NCBI GenBank assembly: GCA_964569025.1
Contig: CAZMSQ010000001.1
Span: forward strand, 62,001-126,000
Origin: CAZMSQ01 sp964569025
GTDB taxonomy: Bacteria > Bacteroidota > Bacteroidia > Chitinophagales > Saprospiraceae
Direction: 5' to 3'
Length of the DNA: 64,000 nt
Shown piece by piece: positions 1 to 8,814 of this stretch; within the stretch, counting starts at the first letter, position 1, and the number at the start of each line of letters is the position of its first letter. A model generated the notes under the pieces. That model ran no database searches. It was not told where the DNA came from and saw only the letters and a program-made list of their open reading frames with translations. The translations under genes were made by a program, and so were the position numbers.

Positions 1-5
1 TGTGG

Positions 6-800
6 TCAGGGAGTTGCTCGGGTAGATGGTGGTTCACCCTTGCGCAGCTCATCCAGAATTTCATGCCTCCGTCTTACCATCAAGGATTCATAGTAACTGA
101 TAAGTCTTCCAGCGCGGCCATCGCGCCACCCCTGTTTGAGCAGATAGGTCGTCACCCAACGCGCTATCGGACCGAACCACTTCTTCAGCAGAGGTACCCC
201 GCGGCCGTTCTCAAAGCGCTCTGAAGCCCATAGTCTGGCATATTTTTCGATCCGGGCTTTATGGTCCTCTTGAGATCGGTAACTGTAGTGAAGTAATCTT
301 CCCTGAATACGTTGTATTGTGTAATGCTCCGGAACGCGAAGCGTCTCATGGACAAAATCTCCCTGCCAGTTGACAGACGTGCGCGGAAACAACCTAATCT
401 TCCACTCTGGATACCACCCAGAATGATAAATCCACGTTCCACAATAATTGGTCAGCCTGTCAACAGCATAAACAGTGTCTGCCTCAGCAATCCATTGTTG
501 AAGCGTATCAATCAACTCGTCAGAAAGGACTTCATCCGCATCAACTGACAAAATCCACTCATACCTTGCTTCTGCATTGGCCAGATTCTTGGTGCGGGCA
601 TACCCCTGCCAATCGACTGAAAAGAGTCTTGCTCCTGCACGCTTTACAATATCAGGAGTTCCGTCACTACTGTGGGAATCAGCGACAATGATATCGTCTG
701 TGACCTGTCTGAGTGCTTCAAGGCACCGCCCGATATTCACCTCCTCGTTGTAGGTGATGATGACGGCAGAAAACTTAGTCCCTGACTTGGCCATAAACAA
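6..800 (-). CDS. Family 2 glycosyltransferase, WaaE/KdtX-like
   Basis: Inverting GT-A glycosyltransferase expected to act at the inner membrane on LPS core or another surface glycan. The N-terminal nucleotide-binding strand carries VIITYNEE (about residues 13-20), followed by an ADSHSSDGT stretch and a DxD-type SVDADE motif (about 85-90) that would bind the metal and sugar nucleotide. The WYPEWKIRLFPR and VHETL segments are typical of the LPS-core WaaE/KdtX subgroup. Length of 264 aa is normal. The start lies inside the 3' end of cysQ (26 bp overlap), so the two are probably co-transcribed; a second ATG two codons in (MAKSG) is equally plausible. The acceptor sugar cannot be read from sequence. 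Confidence 0.85.
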   Translation of the reverse strand: MFMAKSGTKFSAVIITYNEEVNIGRCLEALRQVTDDIIVADSHSSDGTPDIVKRAGARLFSVDWQGYARTKNLANAEARYEWILSVDADEVLSDELIDTLQQWIAEADTVYAVDRLTNYCGTWIYHSGWYPEWKIRLFPRTSVNWQGDFVHETLRVPEHYTIQRIQGRLLHYSYRSQEDHKARIEKYARLWASERFENGRGVPLLKKWFGPIARWVTTYLLKQGWRDGRAGRLISYYESLMVRRRHEILDELRKGEPPSTRATP

Positions 801-1572
801 TAAAGTAGGGGTTCAGGAGCTCTTCCTTGTTGTATCTCAGTGGAGTGCCGGTCTCTGCCTCAAGAACCTGGCCACCAGCGGCCTCCACAACCGCCTGTGC
901 GGCAGCAGTGTCCCATTCGCTTGTTGGCCCCAACCGAGGATAAATGTGCGCTCGTCCATTGGCAACCATCAAAAATTTCAGCGAACTACCAACCGAAAGA
1001 GTCGTTGGCTCATTCAATGATGCAAGGTACTGACGGGTTGCCTCATTCAGGTGGCTTCTGGAACAAACTACCGTAAGCCTTGAATCTCTAAGACTGAATG
1101 CAGGCACCTGTATTTTTGTCTTTTCTCCCCCTTTCTCGACATATGCGGTTTGCTCATACCCAACATATAAATCGTCTGTCACTGGAGCATACACCACACC
1201 CAACACGGGAGTATTGCCACGAACCAGAGCGATATTGACAGTAAATTCACCATTTCGTTTCAAAAATTCTTTCGTCCCGTCAAGTGGGTCTACCAGCCAG
1301 AAAGCAGGGTATTTGCTTCGCTCTTCAAAGGGAATTGCCTTATTCTCTTCAGATATGATAGGCATAAAAGGCTCCAATTCGGCAAGTGCGGCGCAGATGA
1401 CCGTATTAGAGGCAAAATCAGCTTCAGTGACAGGAGAATTATCGGCTTTGGCAATCACCTGAACAGTGTCTGCCCGCTCATACACCTCAAGGATGGCATG
1501 ACCTGCAGCCCGTGCAACCTCACCTACTACAGGGGCCAGATTATCAAAAGAATAGGAGTTAGAATCAAACAT
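775..1572 (-). CDS. cysQ: 3'(2'),5'-bisphosphate nucleotidase CysQ
   Basis: Cytoplasmic Mg-dependent phosphatase that converts 3'-phosphoadenosine 5'-phosphate (from sulfate activation) to AMP. It belongs to the inositol-monophosphatase superfamily: SEEN (about 74-77) and the metal-binding motif WLVDPLDGT (about 92-100) are intact, and the second signature EWDTAAAQAVVEAAGG lies near residue 218-233. The 265-aa length fits CysQ rather than the longer eukaryotic forms. It is the upstream gene of a pair with the glycosyltransferase. No sulfate assimilation genes are next to it in this window, so its role is read from family membership only. Confidence 0.92.
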   Translation of the reverse strand: MFDSNSYSFDNLAPVVGEVARAAGHAILEVYERADTVQVIAKADNSPVTEADFASNTVICAALAELEPFMPIISEENKAIPFEERSKYPAFWLVDPLDGTKEFLKRNGEFTVNIALVRGNTPVLGVVYAPVTDDLYVGYEQTAYVEKGGEKTKIQVPAFSLRDSRLTVVCSRSHLNEATRQYLASLNEPTTLSVGSSLKFLMVANGRAHIYPRLGPTSEWDTAAAQAVVEAAGGQVLEAETGTPLRYNKEELLNPYFIVYGQVRD

Positions 1573-1659
1573 ATTTCAGGGTTGGCAAGACTTAGAAAGG
1601 AAAATGGCTGCACCCCGAAACCCCAAAGTGCCGCCAGTGAGATGTTGCAGGATTTGAAG

Positions 1660-1667
1660 TACCTTTG
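1660..1667 (+). promoter_or_regulatory. Bacteroidota -7 box upstream of galE
   Basis: TACCTTTG matches the Bacteroidota sigma consensus TAnnTTTG exactly and is followed by C, as often seen. It ends 17 nt before the galE ATG, leaving a very short leader. No good -33 TTTG at the usual 19-21 bp spacing is visible; the nearest TTG is too close. The call rests on the -7 box and position. Confidence 0.55.
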
Positions 1668-1684
1668 CGTCAAAGGTAGTAAGA

Positions 1685-2716
1685 ATGCATAAGATACTGG
1701 TGACTGGGGGGTGCGGGTACATCGGGAGCCATACAGCAGTGGATTTGTTGGAGAATGGGTATGATGTGGTTGTTGTCGATAATCTAGCGAATGCCGACGC
1801 TGATATTCTAGAGAGAATAGCGAAAATTACAGGACGGAAACCAATCTTTTATCCGACAGATCTTCGTGACAAAGAAGCCTTGGAGCGCGTCTTTCAGGCA
1901 CACCCTGATATTGCCGGGATCATCCATTTTGCGGCTTTCAAAATGGTGGGAGAGTCTGTGGAAAACCCCCTTGAGTATTTTGACAACAATATAGTTGGAC
2001 TGCTCAATCTGCTTTTCTGTATGCGTGATTACAGAGTCGGCAGCCTTATTTTCTCCTCTTCATGCACCGTCTATGGCAATACTACCGCCCTGCCTGTGAC
2101 AGAGCAAACTCCGCTGCAGGATGCAGCAAGCCCATATGGCTATACCAAACAAGTAGGAGAGCGGATGATTGCAGATTTGCTGGTTGCATGCCCTGAAATG
2201 AAGGCCATCTTGTTGCGGTACTTTAATCCGGCAGGTGCTCATGAATCAGCTATTATTGGAGAAGATGCTCGTGTGAAAGCCCAAAACCTGGTGCCCGTTA
2301 TTACAGAAACCGCAATCGGGAAACGATCTTCCTTTCAGGTCTTCGGTGACGACTATGCGACTCGTGACGGAAGCTGCATCCGGGATTATATCCACATTAT
2401 GGATTTGGCTCGCGCACACACTCTCGCCCTGGAGTATCAACTGAATGGGCGGCAGCCCGAACAGCTCGATGCGTTTAATCTCGGCATTGGACAGGGCGTG
2501 ACAGTGCTTGAAGCCATTCAGGCTTTCGAACGGGTTACTGGCTTGACACTGAACTACCAAACAGGACCGCGGCGTGCTGGTGATGTTGAAGCTATTTATG
2601 CAAATTACAGCAAGGCACACAACCTCCTCGGCTGGGAGCCTAAGCGGTCAATTGACGATATTATGAGAACCGCCTGGGCCTGGGAAAAGGCCAGGACTGA
2701 ACAGAAAAGCCTTTGA
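1685..2716 (+). CDS. galE: UDP-glucose 4-epimerase GalE
   Basis: Interconverts UDP-glucose and UDP-galactose using tightly bound NAD; feeds galactose catabolism and surface polysaccharide synthesis in the cytoplasm. It is an extended short-chain dehydrogenase with the Rossmann motif TGGCGYIG (residues 7-14), an SSSCTVYG strand with the catalytic Ser/Thr (about 124-131), and the YxxxK pair at Y151 and K155. Length 343 aa is standard. The next gene starts within its stop codon (TTGA overlap). A -7 promoter box sits just upstream. With ugd and rfbA elsewhere in the window it supplies sugar nucleotides for glycans. Confidence 0.95.
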   Translation: MHKILVTGGCGYIGSHTAVDLLENGYDVVVVDNLANADADILERIAKITGRKPIFYPTDLRDKEALERVFQAHPDIAGIIHFAAFKMVGESVENPLEYFDNNIVGLLNLLFCMRDYRVGSLIFSSSCTVYGNTTALPVTEQTPLQDAASPYGYTKQVGERMIADLLVACPEMKAILLRYFNPAGAHESAIIGEDARVKAQNLVPVITETAIGKRSSFQVFGDDYATRDGSCIRDYIHIMDLARAHTLALEYQLNGRQPEQLDAFNLGIGQGVTVLEAIQAFERVTGLTLNYQTGPRRAGDVEAIYANYSKAHNLLGWEPKRSIDDIMRTAWAWEKARTEQKSL

Positions 2717-3951
2717 TTGCCTTTGAAAAACTGATACTGCCAAATGGGCTGAGAGTTCTGGTCCATGAAGACCCAAGCAGCCCGAGAGTAGTCGTGAATA
2801 CGCTATATGATATTGGTTCGAAAGATGAATCCCCTGACCGCACCGGATTTGCCCATCTTTTTGAACATCTCATGTTCGGTGGTTCAGCCCATATCCCGGA
2901 CTTTGACCGGCCCCTTCAGAATGCTGGTGGAGACAGCAATGCCTTTACCAATAATGACATCACAAATTTTTACAATGTTCTTCCGCCAGACAACCTCGAA
3001 CTGGCTTTCTGGCTGGAGTCAGATCGAATGGGTTTCCTTCAGATCAGTAAGGAGAAACTCGAAACTGAGAGGCAGATTGTTCTCGAAGAGTTCAGTGAAA
3101 CTTGTCTGAATCAGCCATATGGTGATGTGTGGCATCACTTTTATGGGTTAGCATTCCAAACGCACCCGTATCACTGGCCGACCATTGGGCTTACCCCGCA
3201 ACATATCGAAGAAGCGACGCTTGAGGATGTCAAGACGTTTTACCATAAGTATTATTGTCCTTCAAATGCCATTCTGGTTGTTGCAGGGCAGGTATCATCT
3301 CAACATGTTTTTGAGCTGGCAGATAAGTGGTTTGGAGACCTTCCTTCTGGCAGCCCGAACCATCGACTTCTCCCGCAGGAAGTCTCAGGAGACTCAATCC
3401 GCCGCGAAACCATCCATGCCGATGTGCCGGCAGATGCCCTATATATGGGGTTTTATATGCCCGGTCGTGAAGAATTTGATTTTTATGTTTGCGACCTCCT
3501 CTCGGATATTCTCGGAAATGGGACGTCATCCCGGTTGTACTCCCGCTTATACAAACAACAGCAATTATTTACCGGAATTGACGCATACATCATGGGGAGT
3601 GTAGATCCGGGATTACTGATTATTGAGGGTCAGCTTGCTGAAGGGGTCAGCATTGATGCCGCTGAGAAAGCCCTCTGGGCTGAACTCAGGCATCTCAGAG
3701 ATCAGACCATCGATGAAGATGAACTCCGAAAACTCAAGAATATGATGGAAACCAATTTGGTATTTTCGGAAATCAGCGTGCTCAGCAAGGCAATCAACCT
3801 TGCATTCTTCGAACTTCTTGGTAGCCCTCAACTTATCAATGAAGAGGCTGAGCTGTACAGGCGCATCTCAGCAGATGACCTTAAGAGAGTCGCCACTGCT
3901 CTGTTTCGGGAAGAAAATGCAGTCGTATTACATTACCTCGCAGCACCTTGA
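2713..3951 (+). CDS. M16 family zinc metallopeptidase (pitrilysin-like)
   Basis: Zinc protease of the insulinase/mitochondrial processing peptidase family, with the inverted zinc motif HLFEH (residues 48-52) and the distal acidic ligand region ERQIVLEEFSE near residue 118-128. The second, non-catalytic M16 domain covers roughly residues 165-400. At 412 aa it is the single-unit bacterial form that usually dimerises. No signal peptide is visible, suggesting a cytoplasmic location. The start is an unusual TTG that overlaps the galE stop codon by 4 bp; the sequence IAFEKLILPNGLRV immediately after it matches the conserved N terminus of the family, so no better start is available. Confidence 0.9.
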   Translation: MIAFEKLILPNGLRVLVHEDPSSPRVVVNTLYDIGSKDESPDRTGFAHLFEHLMFGGSAHIPDFDRPLQNAGGDSNAFTNNDITNFYNVLPPDNLELAFWLESDRMGFLQISKEKLETERQIVLEEFSETCLNQPYGDVWHHFYGLAFQTHPYHWPTIGLTPQHIEEATLEDVKTFYHKYYCPSNAILVVAGQVSSQHVFELADKWFGDLPSGSPNHRLLPQEVSGDSIRRETIHADVPADALYMGFYMPGREEFDFYVCDLLSDILGNGTSSRLYSRLYKQQQLFTGIDAYIMGSVDPGLLIIEGQLAEGVSIDAAEKALWAELRHLRDQTIDEDELRKLKNMMETNLVFSEISVLSKAINLAFFELLGSPQLINEEAELYRRISADDLKRVATALFREENAVVLHYLAAP

Positions 3952-3970
3952 AAGAGATTTGAACCGTTCG

Positions 3971-4720
3971 CTATCCTCTGCGAGCTATGTAAAACCCATA
4001 GCTGTAGTATGCCTGATTTTTCTCAAAATAGGCAGCTTCCTCTCTGCTTTCTCTGACAATTTGGAGGGCCGCGTCTGAACCATGGTGCGTTGAAAGGAAA
4101 GCATCGTATTGATGTTCAAGGGGCTCATAATATTCGCGAATCCAGCTATCGGCAGGAAGGACAAAATACCCTGATAAGGAAAATCCGTGTTTCTCGAGTA
4201 TGTTGATTTTGTCTGAAGCCCGCCCTATTTCCGGATATTCTTTCTTCCAGAAGGACTCAAGTGAAAAAGGACGATTCTCAGTTATCCAGGTAATTTCACT
4301 GACAACCAGATATCCACCTGGTCTGAGAAAGCGCTTCCAGCTATTGATGCCGCTCTCAAAACCCATGTGATAGATTGCCCCTTCTGACCAAATGGCATCC
4401 AGAGACTCATCATCAAAAGGCAAGGAATCCATCGGGCAGTTGAGGGTAGTAATCTTATCTGCCAAGCCGCTATTGGTGGCTCTCCGTTCAAGTTCCGAGA
4501 GGAAGTCGTCAAAAATGTCGACAGCAGTAATGTGGCCGTCAATGGCGTTCGCCAGGGTCAGACTCTGCCCCCCAGTGCCGCAACCGATATCGGCAATACG
4601 CACATTTGATCTGCCTGACAGATTTGTACATGAGAATGCCCTGAGTGTATCTGCTTTGCTCCCGGGTCCCTGCCTGTTCTGATGACGGTGTAAATCAATG
4701 AGCAACTCAATTGCATCCAT
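3971..4720 (-). CDS. Class I SAM-dependent methyltransferase
   Basis: Cytoplasmic methyltransferase with a Rossmann-like fold. Motif I IADIGCGTGG (residues 42-51) binds S-adenosylmethionine; the acidic loop VDIFDD follows, and LDAIWSEGAIYHMGF and RFLRPGGYLVVSE correspond to motifs II-III. The C-terminal part is rich in aromatic residues and may form the substrate pocket. The substrate is not identifiable; resemblance to small-molecule or quinone-type methyltransferases is only general. It lies convergent to the M16 protease with a 19-bp gap and downstream of tRNA-Val on the same strand, separated by that tRNA's terminator. Confidence 0.82.
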   Translation of the reverse strand: MDAIELLIDLHRHQNRQGPGSKADTLRAFSCTNLSGRSNVRIADIGCGTGGQSLTLANAIDGHITAVDIFDDFLSELERRATNSGLADKITTLNCPMDSLPFDDESLDAIWSEGAIYHMGFESGINSWKRFLRPGGYLVVSEITWITENRPFSLESFWKKEYPEIGRASDKINILEKHGFSLSGYFVLPADSWIREYYEPLEHQYDAFLSTHHGSDAALQIVRESREEAAYFEKNQAYYSYGFYIARRG

Positions 4721-4797
4721 AAGCTGGGGTAAGAATTAATTTGCGGTAATCACTCTTTACATTACATGTGCTGAAGGTAGTGCGAAAAAAAGTGAAT

Positions 4798-4829
4798 AAA
4801 AAAAGAGCTGTACTTGAAAAGTACAACTC
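4798..4829 (-). terminator. Intrinsic terminator of tRNA-Val
   Basis: Read on the minus strand, an 11-bp stem (one G-T pair) closes a TTC loop and runs straight into seven T residues. It begins 7 nt after the tRNA discriminator base. It is the cleanest rho-independent terminator in the window. Confidence 0.88.
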
Positions 4830-4835
4830 TCTTTG

Positions 4836-4910
4836 TGGGCGATGATGGATTCGAACCAACGACCCCCTGCTTGTAAGGCAGGTGCTCTAAACCAACTGAG
4901 CTAATCGCCC
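4836..4910 (-). tRNA. tRNA-Val (anticodon TAC)
   Basis: A 75-nt cloverleaf read on the minus strand: acceptor GGGCGAT pairs with ATCGCCC, followed by discriminator A. The D arm contains the canonical TTAGCTCAGTTGG block. The anticodon stem CCTGC/GCAGG encloses the loop CTTACAA (anticodon TAC, valine). The T arm contains GGTTCGAATCC. The 3' CCA is not encoded, so it must be added by tRNA nucleotidyltransferase. It has its own promoter and terminator, so it is a single-gene transcription unit. Confidence 0.96.
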
Positions 4911-4928
4911 TTTTTTTAAAAGCGATTG

Positions 4929-4960
4929 CAAATATATACGGAAACATCGGGTTTATCAAG
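4929..4960 (-). promoter_or_regulatory. Promoter of tRNA-Val
   Basis: On the minus strand a TATATTTG box (positions 4929-4936) matches TAnnTTTG, and CTTG (4957-4960) sits at the -33 position with a 20-bp spacer. The expected start of transcription falls about 10 nt before the tRNA 5' end. Both elements fit the Bacteroidota primary sigma factor consensus. Confidence 0.72.
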
Positions 4961-5089
4961 CCAATACCTGCAAAATTTGAAAAAATAATCAGCTATTGCC
5001 AGCGTTACTTTTATCCGGTTTTGGAGGATTGTTTTCAATGACGACCTTGCACCCCGATTATCTGCAAAATCCCTGTGTTTGCCTTACTC

Positions 5090-7714
5090 ATGAATAAAAA
5101 CCTCCGTAAGCTACTGATTTGGTCCGCTGCTTTTTTGCTGGTTACTCTCCTTCTATTGGTTGGGTTTGCAGCGCTTTTCGAAGACGCCATTGGTGCCCGG
5201 ATACTCAGGGAAGTCAATAAAGATCTCTTAACTCCTCTCACTGCCGATCGAGTTCGTTTTTCTTTTCTCTCCGAGTTTCCCAACCCTTCTGCTGAGTTGA
5301 CTGGAGTGCGACTGGGAGGTGCGGTTCAAGAGCAACCTATTCTCGAGGCAGAGCTGCTGTCAGTTCGCCTTGGTCTGCGGGCCCTCCTGAATGACCATAT
5401 TCACATTAAAGGAATACATATTGAAAACGGAAGCGTGCAGATTGTCCAGTCCGACTGGCAAGGCAGATCGAATATAAATATCTTCCAAACCGATGCAGAC
5501 AGTCAGAATGCTGCTCGCCCCATGACACTTTCCCTAGATCGGGCCACACTCAGAGATGTGGATTTGCTGTATCTGGATGCATCAACAGGGAGCAAAATCA
5601 GGGCAATAGTTAACAATGCGATCCTGTCAGGAAAGCTCAAAGGAAAACGACTTGCTCTTCACGCGGATGCATCCCTGTATTCAAGGTATGCCGAAATTGG
5701 TGGTGTCCGGTATGCCGTCGGAAAGTCCCTGTCTTGTGATGCTGAGCTTGAGTATAACCTGGAGTCCTCTCTTCTGAAAATGGATGATTGCACACTCGGA
5801 ATAGAAGGAACCGGGGTCAAGGTAGATGGATGGCTCATAAAAACAGGAAACGGTATGACAATGGACCTGTCAGCCTCAAGCTCCGAAGGAAGCGTCGGCG
5901 CTGTATTTGGGTTGTTTCCACCCAAAACCCTCAAGAGTCTGACCGGGATGGAGAGTGCGGGCACATTTTCTCTTAATCTGAAAGCCAAAGGGAGGTTGTC
6001 TAAATATTCCATACCTGAAATCACGGGAGAAGTCAGCCTCGAAAAGGGTCAGGTCACCACCGACCTTCTGGCATATCCGCTCAGAGATGTTTCCTTTCAA
6101 GCTGCCTACACCAACGGCCGGAACCACAATTCTGAGTCTTCCATGCTAAACATCAGCAACTTCAAGGGGTATTTCAACCGCGAATGGATTGAAGCGAATC
6201 TGGCAATCTCCAATTTCGATAATATGTATATCAATGCAGACTTGAATGGCATCATTCCGGTCGAAACACTGATAGACCTTATGCCTGATTCAGAGATTGC
6301 CACGGGAAGTGGCGAATTGGAGTTCAAGAACCTTACTGTAAAAGGCCGGTATGCTGATATGATTCGAATGTCAAATATGTCAAAGGTCCATATGAAAGGA
6401 GCAGTGGTTTTCGATGATGCTGCAATCGAGCTGAATAATCACAAGCTAATCGTTGACAGGGGAGAAATGGAGTTTGATGGTAATCAGTTTGTAATCAAGG
6501 ATATACACCTTGAAGGTCCTGAAACTGATTTGAGGTTGGAGGCTACAGCCAGTAATCTTTTGCCAGTCTTGCTGGCTGATTCCCAGAACTCCCGACAGGC
6601 TGAATTGCGATTTGACGGACGGCTGCATGCAACTCAATTGAATATCGACAAACTTCTGGATATGGTTACCGTACCATTCGTGGATGGTGATTTATCAGAA
6701 CCACAACTCGATTCCCTCAGAACGATAGAAAGTATGAGCAGACATCATCTCACAGGCCTTCTCAATGGGTCATTTGAGGCGATTATTGAAGAGTTTACAT
6801 ATCACGGCATTTCAGGAACCTCGTTTGCCGGGGAAGTGAACATTCAGGACAGAGAGCTCGGTATTCGTGGTTCTGCAAACTCAATGGGTGGGGAGATTGA
6901 GATGGAAGGGGTCGGATACCTTGAGAAGGAAGCCGCACTTAGCCTAAAATTGAGCTTCACTGGAGTAGATGTAAATGAAATGTTTGCCCGGACCGATAAC
7001 TTCGGCCAGAATGTGCTGACCTCAAAGCATCTCATGGGTACCCTGGATGCCCATCTGGCGGTTGAAGCCCGTTGGGATGAATCCGGCCATTTTCTGTATG
7101 ATAAACTTCGCGTATTGTCAGATGTCAGTATTCGTGACGGTGAGTTGAGAGATTTTGAATTGTTGTATGATTACTCGGACTATGTGGATATTGAAGAATT
7201 GAGAAATATCCGATTTACAACTTTGAAAAATTGGCTTGAAATAAAAGATGGAAGAATATTTATTCCGGCAATGTTTATTCAGTCTACTGCTATGAACCTG
7301 ACAGTAAGCGGTGAGCATACGTTTGATCAGGCAATAGATTATTACATAAAAATCAATGCAGGGCAGGTACTCGCAACCAAACTGACATCGAAACAGTCGA
7401 CAGGGCGACTTCTTCCTGCGAAGCGAACGGATTGGTTCAATGTGTACATTCATGTTTTTGGTTATGTTGAATCATTCACCCATGAAAAAAATGCACGAAA
7501 CGTCAAAGCCTGGTTTGTAAGAAGTGAGAAAAGGAAAGAAAATATACAGCGAAAACTCATGGAATCTTTTGGGCCAACCATTACTCTTGAGGAACCTGTG
7601 AGTTGGAAAGATGACATTCCTGAATATCAGGAAGAGATGCCACAACGAGTCGACTATCTGGAAGAGATTGATGCCGAAGGGGAAAAGGATGGGGGAAAGC
7701 GGCCGTATGAGTGA
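5090..7714 (+). CDS. AsmA family envelope protein
   Basis: Large AsmA-type protein (about 874 aa): one N-terminal membrane anchor (LIWSAAFLLVTLLLLVGFAA, about residues 8-27) followed by a long beta-rich periplasmic part made of repeating amphipathic strands. Family members are thought to form lipid-conducting grooves or to aid outer-membrane assembly. The segment after residue 5 matches the AsmA N-terminal block, including EVNKDLLTPLTADRVRF, and an AsmA C-terminal-type region covers about residues 600-790. A GTG start 15 nt upstream is possible, but the ATG followed by Asn-Lys-Asn-Leu-Arg-Lys gives the better membrane-anchor start. The charged tail overlaps the start of deoC. The cargo is unknown. 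Confidence 0.82.
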   Translation: MNKNLRKLLIWSAAFLLVTLLLLVGFAALFEDAIGARILREVNKDLLTPLTADRVRFSFLSEFPNPSAELTGVRLGGAVQEQPILEAELLSVRLGLRALLNDHIHIKGIHIENGSVQIVQSDWQGRSNINIFQTDADSQNAARPMTLSLDRATLRDVDLLYLDASTGSKIRAIVNNAILSGKLKGKRLALHADASLYSRYAEIGGVRYAVGKSLSCDAELEYNLESSLLKMDDCTLGIEGTGVKVDGWLIKTGNGMTMDLSASSSEGSVGAVFGLFPPKTLKSLTGMESAGTFSLNLKAKGRLSKYSIPEITGEVSLEKGQVTTDLLAYPLRDVSFQAAYTNGRNHNSESSMLNISNFKGYFNREWIEANLAISNFDNMYINADLNGIIPVETLIDLMPDSEIATGSGELEFKNLTVKGRYADMIRMSNMSKVHMKGAVVFDDAAIELNNHKLIVDRGEMEFDGNQFVIKDIHLEGPETDLRLEATASNLLPVLLADSQNSRQAELRFDGRLHATQLNIDKLLDMVTVPFVDGDLSEPQLDSLRTIESMSRHHLTGLLNGSFEAIIEEFTYHGISGTSFAGEVNIQDRELGIRGSANSMGGEIEMEGVGYLEKEAALSLKLSFTGVDVNEMFARTDNFGQNVLTSKHLMGTLDAHLAVEARWDESGHFLYDKLRVLSDVSIRDGELRDFELLYDYSDYVDIEELRNIRFTTLKNWLEIKDGRIFIPAMFIQSTAMNLTVSGEHTFDQAIDYYIKINAGQVLATKLTSKQSTGRLLPAKRTDWFNVYIHVFGYVESFTHEKNARNVKAWFVRSEKRKENIQRKLMESFGPTITLEEPVSWKDDIPEYQEEMPQRVDYLEEIDAEGEKDGGKRPYE

Positions 7715-8384
7715 AATTTGTTATTATTGTATGATGGATATTGCCCCCCTTATCGAACAAACCCTCCTCAGGCCAGACTGTTGCAGTCAGGATATACTCC
7801 GGCTATGTGAAGAGGCTAGCCATTACCGGTTCAGAGGGGTATGTGTGCCACCATATTTTGTGTTGCACGCCAAAAAGATGCTCGAAAATGACCAGAATGT
7901 CAAGGTTGTCACGGTAATTGGATTTCCGTTCGGCTATTCTGTCACTCAGGCCAAAGTCGCTGAAATACAGCAGGCTGTTGCAGACGGGGCAGATGAAGTG
8001 GATGTCGTGATTAATGGATGTGCTGTCAGCGATGGGAGATGGGTGGACGTAAGAAATGATCTGGACCAAATGACGAGGGTTGTCCGCGAGGCAGATAAGC
8101 TCATAAAGGTCATCATTGAAGGGGCGCTGCTTTCTGAAGAGAAACTTCTGAATTGCTGCGACGTGTGCAGTGATTCTGGAGTGGATTTTGTAAAAACCTC
8201 TACTGGGTTTTTCGGAGGTGCTTCAATTCAGATGGTTCGTACCATGCGGAAACGCCTTCCCAACCCCATCCGAATTAAAGCTTCAGGTGGGATTCGTGAC
8301 CGGGCAACAGCTCTGGCTCTTGTTGAGGCGGGAGCAGACAGCATCGGAACTTCCTCCGGGCCTCAACTTGTTCAAATTGTATAA
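7707..8384 (+). CDS. deoC: Deoxyribose-phosphate aldolase DeoC
   Basis: Class I aldolase that splits 2-deoxyribose 5-phosphate into glyceraldehyde 3-phosphate and acetaldehyde in deoxynucleoside breakdown. The Schiff-base lysine lies in VKTSTGF (K163 from this start), the proton-relay lysine in RIKASGG (K191), and the acidic ADEVDVVING segment is present at about 95-104. Length of 225 aa fits the short bacterial form. The chosen ATG overlaps the AsmA stop by 8 bp; internal ATGs at 7731 and 7734 would give MDIAPLIEQTLL, close to the usual family N terminus, so the true start may be there. No other nucleoside catabolic gene is adjacent. Confidence 0.93.
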   Translation: MSEICYYCMMDIAPLIEQTLLRPDCCSQDILRLCEEASHYRFRGVCVPPYFVLHAKKMLENDQNVKVVTVIGFPFGYSVTQAKVAEIQQAVADGADEVDVVINGCAVSDGRWVDVRNDLDQMTRVVREADKLIKVIIEGALLSEEKLLNCCDVCSDSGVDFVKTSTGFFGGASIQMVRTMRKRLPNPIRIKASGGIRDRATALALVEAGADSIGTSSGPQLVQIV

Positions 8385-8394
8385 ATGTTGTGGT

Positions 8395-8814
8395 ATGAGA
8401 ATACAGCTGGTTGTTGCCTGTTTATTATTGTCGTGCTCATTCATTGCTGCTCAGCAAGTTGAAGTATTTGTTCAGCCTCAGGTAAAGAGGCTCATGGAAA
8501 GGAGTTACTTCATTAATTCAAATACCCGTGACCTTGAAGGGTATCGGGTTCAATTAGTTGCGACAACAGACAGACAGGAGCTCGAGAAAACCCGAACGGA
8601 ATTCCGGATATTATACGGAGAGGCGTTGCCACTTGAATGGATTCATGAAAAACCCTGGTACAAACTGAGAGCAGGTGCCTGCCTTACCAGGCTTGAAGCT
8701 CAGCACCTCCTGTTCAGACTGAAAGAACATTACCCCGGGGCTTATCTGACCAATGCCCGAAATATAAAGGCTGGAGAGATTCTGGCTACACGGAGGGAAT
8801 CTCTCAATGAGTAA
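8395..8814 (+). CDS. Secreted SPOR-domain protein
   Basis: A 139-aa exported protein: signal peptide in the first 20 residues (hydrophobic VVACLLLSCSFIAA), then a single SPOR-like domain (about 57-130) seen as YRVQLVATTDR, a helical segment, WYKLRAGACLTRLEAQHLLFR and a final strand. SPOR domains bind denuded glycan strands of peptidoglycan. The stop overlaps the rodA start by 8 bp, which ties it to cell-wall growth. An upstream in-frame extension runs back into deoC; the ATG used here is chosen because it begins a signal peptide just after the deoC stop. Confidence 0.8.
   Translation: MRIQLVVACLLLSCSFIAAQQVEVFVQPQVKRLMERSYFINSNTRDLEGYRVQLVATTDRQELEKTRTEFRILYGEALPLEWIHEKPWYKLRAGACLTRLEAQHLLFRLKEHYPGAYLTNARNIKAGEILATRRESLNE

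Noticed and set aside
185..442. 85-aa ORF inside the glycosyltransferase gene
   Set aside because: Out-of-frame shadow of the glycosyltransferase; no protein-like pattern. The same holds for the many short ORFs antisense to other genes.
8218..8394. N-terminal extension of the SPOR protein
   Set aside because: It lies within deoC in another frame; the signal peptide begins only at 8395.
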